From NCBI GenBank assembly GCA_017446045.1, contig JAFSRP010000026.1, positions 16,795 to 80,794 of the forward strand: a stretch of 64,000 nt of DNA. Reading direction: 5' to 3'. Position numbers and translations under genes: made by a program. Shown in pieces: positions 61,816-64,000 of the stretch. Within the stretch, counting starts at the first letter, position 1. Each line of letters starts with the position of its first letter. Source of the stretch: Lachnospiraceae bacterium (GTDB lineage Bacteria > Bacillota > Clostridia > Lachnospirales > Lachnospiraceae). The notes beneath the pieces are model-generated. The model worked only from the letters and a program-made list of their open reading frames with translations, ran no database searches and had not been told where the DNA came from.

Positions 61816-61890
61816 GCTTCCCGCCGTTTATTGATTCTGAGTATCAAGTGATCATTTTGAACATTTGAAAATCGACGTGATCCACTATCA

Positions 61891-62372
61891 TTATTCAGAA
61901 AAGCCAGCTTCGATTTCCTCGATCGTCGGAAGGCTTCCCTTGAATTCTTCCGGAATCAGCTTTGAGAGCTGATAAGTCGAAATGCCCAATGGCTGACTGC
62001 TGGATTCCAGAGCATACTGTGCTTCTACCCGATCCATATTTTTACAGATCAGCAGACCGATTGTGGGATTATCCTGTTCTGATTTCATTTGATGATTCAC
62101 AGCGACAACATATGTTCCCAATTGACCGGCATATGAAGAATCAAAGTCAGTTGCTTTCACTTCTACAACGATATAGCTATGTATACGCACATTATAAAAT
62201 AGCAGATCAATAAACTTCTCGGTGTTTCCAACCTCCAGCCGAACCTCACGACCTAAAAGCGCAAAGCCATTTCCGAGCTCTAAAAGAAACTTTTCTGCAT
62301 TTGCCATCATGGCATCTTTCAGTTCTTTTTCATCATACTTTTCCCGAATCGTGAGAAAATCGAAGTTGCAAC
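61891..62372 (-). pseudogene. 5'-truncated YhcG-family (DUF1016) PDDEXK nuclease
   Basis: From about 62372 down, the frame reads NFDFLTIREKYDEKELKDAM and on through the PD-(D/E)XK core: FALLGREVRLEVGNTEKFIDLLFYN with the catalytic Asp and VVEVKATDF with Glu-x-Lys, ending LPTIEEIEAGF. This matches the C-terminal domain of YhcG-type nucleases. The N-terminal half is missing. The frame runs open upstream of 62372, but those residues belong to an antisense of the recJ fragment and are not homologous. Confidence 0.85.
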
Positions 62373-63150
62373 TCTTTATGACGGAGGATCCGGACGAGGC
62401 GGCCAGGCTGGCAGAACATCTGATCAGTCTCAATGAAGAGCGGAAGAGCATGACCGAGGCCGGGGTGGCAGAAGGGATCCGCCTGGTGGAAGAGCGTCAT
62501 GCGGAAGATAAGGTCCTGGTCGTTTACATTGAAGGACTCCACGAGTCTCTGGCAGGGATCGTGGCCGGACGCCTCAAGGAAAGGTTTTATCGTCCCGCCA
62601 TCGTGATCACAAGGGCAGCGGCCGTTCCATAGAAGCCTATAACATGTTCGAAGGACTCTGTGCTGCGGAGGAACTACTGACCCGTTTTGGGGGACATCCG
62701 ATGGCGGCAGGCTTAAGCCTTCCGGAAGAAAACCTGGAAGCTCTGCGGAAGCAGCTCAACTTGCAGGCTGCATTGGAAGAAGATGATCTCATCCGCAAAC
62801 AGTGGATCGACGCGCCGATGCCTATCTCCTACGTAACAGCCCGTCTGATCGGGGAACTGGAGAGTCTGGCACCTTTCGGACAGGGCTTTGAGCGCCCGCT
62901 GTTCGCACAGAAGGGACTGAAGGTATCCGATCTCAGGGTACTCGGCCGCAACCGTAATGTACTGAAGATGCGGCTTACGGAAGAGAGCGGCATCACGCTG
63001 GACGGGATATGTTTCGGAGAAGCGGATACCATGTGGGAGGAACTGAAGGATGCCGGGACGGCAGATATTCTCTATAGTCCTAAGCTCAACGAATACGGCG
63101 GCCGCCGTACGATCCAGATCGAGATCAAAGAGTATATCATACATGCCTGA
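62372..63150 (+). pseudogene. 5'-truncated, frameshifted recJ fragment (single-strand exonuclease)
   Basis: From 62372 the plus strand encodes the C-terminal part of a RecJ-type exonuclease. LFMTEDPDEAARLAEHL and VVYIEGLHESLAGIVAGRL (DHHA1 start) read in one frame until about 62611. There the frame must shift (a base deleted in the AAAGGGC run), after which GSGRSIEAYNMFEGLCAA, RFGGHPMAAGLSLPEE (the GGH motif) and the OB-fold tail to IEIKEYIIHA read in the second frame. A terminator follows at 63181-63226. Without the DHH domain it cannot be active. Confidence 0.88.
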
Positions 63151-63180
63151 TAACTGAAACAGCGTTTTAGGAACACTTTA

Positions 63181-63226
63181 GAAGAAAGCTGCCGGAAAAA
63201 TTCATAAAGGCAGTTTTCTTTTTTTG
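63181..63226 (+). terminator. Terminator downstream of the recJ fragment
   Basis: GAAAGCTGCC-(ggaaaaattcataaa)-GGCAGTTTTC, followed by TTTTTTT on the plus strand. Confidence 0.85.
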
Positions 63227-63399
63227 TGCAATTTTTTAGAAAGATAATTAGTACATAAAAATACATTGCAAAATGAGACGGAATATATTACTATAAATAC
63301 AAAATGTCGACAATCGACAGAATACAATCGACAAAGATGAGCAGAAAATGCAGCACTTCCTTTGTCATTCACAAGGTCACAGAATCAGTTACAAGCTGT

Positions 63400-63645
63400 A
63401 AGGAGCAAAAGAAATCTATGAAATGCATGCACACCAGACTGCCGGATTTCCTGACCAAGGCAGTAGCAGCAGCCAAGAGGATCAACCCCGATACCGAGGT
63501 GGTGATTACCGGTTTTGAGAGCATGAAGTCCGCCAAGCTCGCTTCGCTGAGAGTCGGACGTATCCCCGCAGCTGGTTCTTCACGGGGAACCCTTTGAGCT
63601 GGAGTTTGACGATCAGGGCAGTCTGCTGACAAAGATCAAGTGGTG
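63400..63645 (+). pseudogene. Degraded coding stretch in two frames
   Basis: One frame reads LPDFLTKAVAAAKRINPDTE and onward to KSAKLASLRVGR and stops at about 63597. An overlapping frame then encodes SPQLVLHGEPFELEFDDQGS to LLTKIKW with a stop at 63645. The two together look like one protein broken by a frameshift near 63555. I do not recognise the family, and upstream DNA (63227-63400) has no clear gene. Confidence 0.45.
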
Positions 63646-63668
63646 ATCCACCGGAAGGCGGCAGGATT

Positions 63669-63770
63669 ATGAAAGAATTCTGGAATAAACTGAGCAGAAA
63701 GCAAAAGAACGACCTGATCATTATTGCTGTACTTGTAGTTATTTACATCATTTACAAGCTTCTTCACTAA
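63669..63770 (+). CDS. Single-pass membrane microprotein (33 aa)
   Basis: A 33-codon gene. After a short basic start (MKEFWNKLSRKQKNDL) there is a membrane helix (LIIIAVLVVIYIIYKLL). AAGGCGGCAGG precedes the ATG, and the stop lies 22 bp before the next gene. The pattern is typical of small membrane proteins, often overlooked. Its role is unknown. Confidence 0.7.
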   Translation: MKEFWNKLSRKQKNDLIIIAVLVVIYIIYKLLH

Positions 63771-63792
63771 TGTGAATACAGGAGGGATAATC

Positions 63793-64000
63793 ATGGAAGA
63801 TCATCGATATCTGACGAAGGATATGGAAGAAAAAGCTGTGCTTCGGGCGATCCAGGCGTTGAACGGCAAATGGCAGATGCTGACATTGCTGGGCTGGAGC
63901 GTCGATGATATCGCAAGCCGCCCGATCATCGGTATAGTCAGTTCCTACAGTGAGATCTGTCCGGGACATGCACATCTCAGGGAGGTCTCCGACGCGGTCA
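63793..64000 (+). CDS. IlvD/Edd family dehydratase, N-terminal part (cut by window end)
   Basis: A GGAGGG site precedes ATG 63793, and 69 codons run to the edge. The sequence RPIIGIVSSYSEICPGHAH (about residues 43-61) is the N-terminal motif of IlvD/Edd dihydroxy-acid and sugar-acid dehydratases, iron-sulfur enzymes. Because the N-terminus is longer than in IlvD and starts MEDHRYLTKDMEE, a sugar-acid dehydratase is about as likely as dihydroxyacid dehydratase. Only the start is visible. Confidence 0.88.
   Translation, partial: MEDHRYLTKDMEEKAVLRAIQALNGKWQMLTLLGWSVDDIASRPIIGIVSSYSEICPGHAHLREVSDAV

Noticed and set aside
1-64000. CRISPR arrays, rRNA genes, riboswitches of standard families and intact transposases
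   Set aside because: No regularly spaced repeats, conserved rRNA segments, known aptamer cores or transposase motifs were seen by eye; a covariance-model scan could still find weak riboswitches.

Overview
The window looks like a chromosomal segment of an anaerobic, low-oxygen Bacillota, most likely class Clostridia and plausibly Lachnospiraceae-like. This is inferred from strong AGGAGG-type ribosome sites, the small bacterial SRP RNA, many short-linker lipoproteins, a PdaA-type spore-cortex deacetylase, a C_GCAxxG_C_C protein, a DUF1847 protein and a superoxide-reductase domain. Coding DNA is fairly GC-rich. Most genes from 1 to 43.5 kb lie on the minus strand. No rRNA, complete tRNA, CRISPR array or intact transposase was seen.

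Layout. 1-3.5 kb: an ECF (energy-coupling factor) importer (A component cut by the window edge, T and S) behind an opine-dehydrogenase-family gene. 3.6-8.5 kb: a small unknown gene, a CoA-acylating aldehyde dehydrogenase, an unknown 211-aa protein, an APC amino-acid permease and a PEBP-family protein. 8.7-13.6 kb: housekeeping RNA functions (RsmA, SRP RNA with a consensus promoter, an ABC-F ATPase with one degenerate ATP site, TatD nuclease, SpoU methyltransferase). 13.8-17.9 kb: two large lipoproteins on the plus strand, followed by a three-hairpin intergenic element. 18.2-28.1 kb: DUF1847, PHP phosphoesterase, a MoxR-DUF58-membrane-protein operon, a duplicated-domain lipoprotein, NUDIX, a CorA-shaped membrane protein, a DUF1349 protein and an XRE regulator fused to a complete superoxide reductase module. 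28.4-33.4 kb: a TRAP transporter with a DSD1/D-threonine-aldolase-family enzyme and an XRE-cupin regulator, a coherent uptake, catabolism and control unit. 33.5-37.5 kb: an SOS mutagenesis set (YolD-like protein, LexA-like repressor with a Cys-Gly cleavage site, Y-family polymerase) interrupted by a divergent pdaA.

37.8-53.9 kb: cation efflux, a glutaredoxin-like protein, a vWA protein with an HTH-like partner, LMW phosphatase, a group II PLP decarboxylase, a 2-hydroxyacid dehydrogenase, a second copy of the three-hairpin element, a GH25-like/C39-like cell-wall protein, lipoproteins, an M4-type metallopeptidase, and flavodoxin-like reductases, one with a membrane anchor. 54-64 kb becomes accessory and patchy: a lipoprotein fused to a TRAP-binding domain, a Fic protein with an excisionase-like HTH, two tandem zinc-ribbon plus EF-Tu-domain-2-like paralogs lying between two related non-coding modules that resemble decayed integration sites, a remnant copy of the C_GCAxxG gene, and a junction where a 5'-truncated YhcG nuclease meets a 5'-truncated, frameshifted recJ. 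The window ends in the start of an IlvD/Edd dehydratase.

The best candidates for undescribed biology are the three-hairpin repeat family, the XRE-superoxide-reductase fusion with its direct-repeat operator candidate, the tandem zinc-ribbon/beta-barrel pair with flanking modules, and the opine dehydrogenase-ECF transporter association. All functional statements come from reading motifs by eye; no database search was run.
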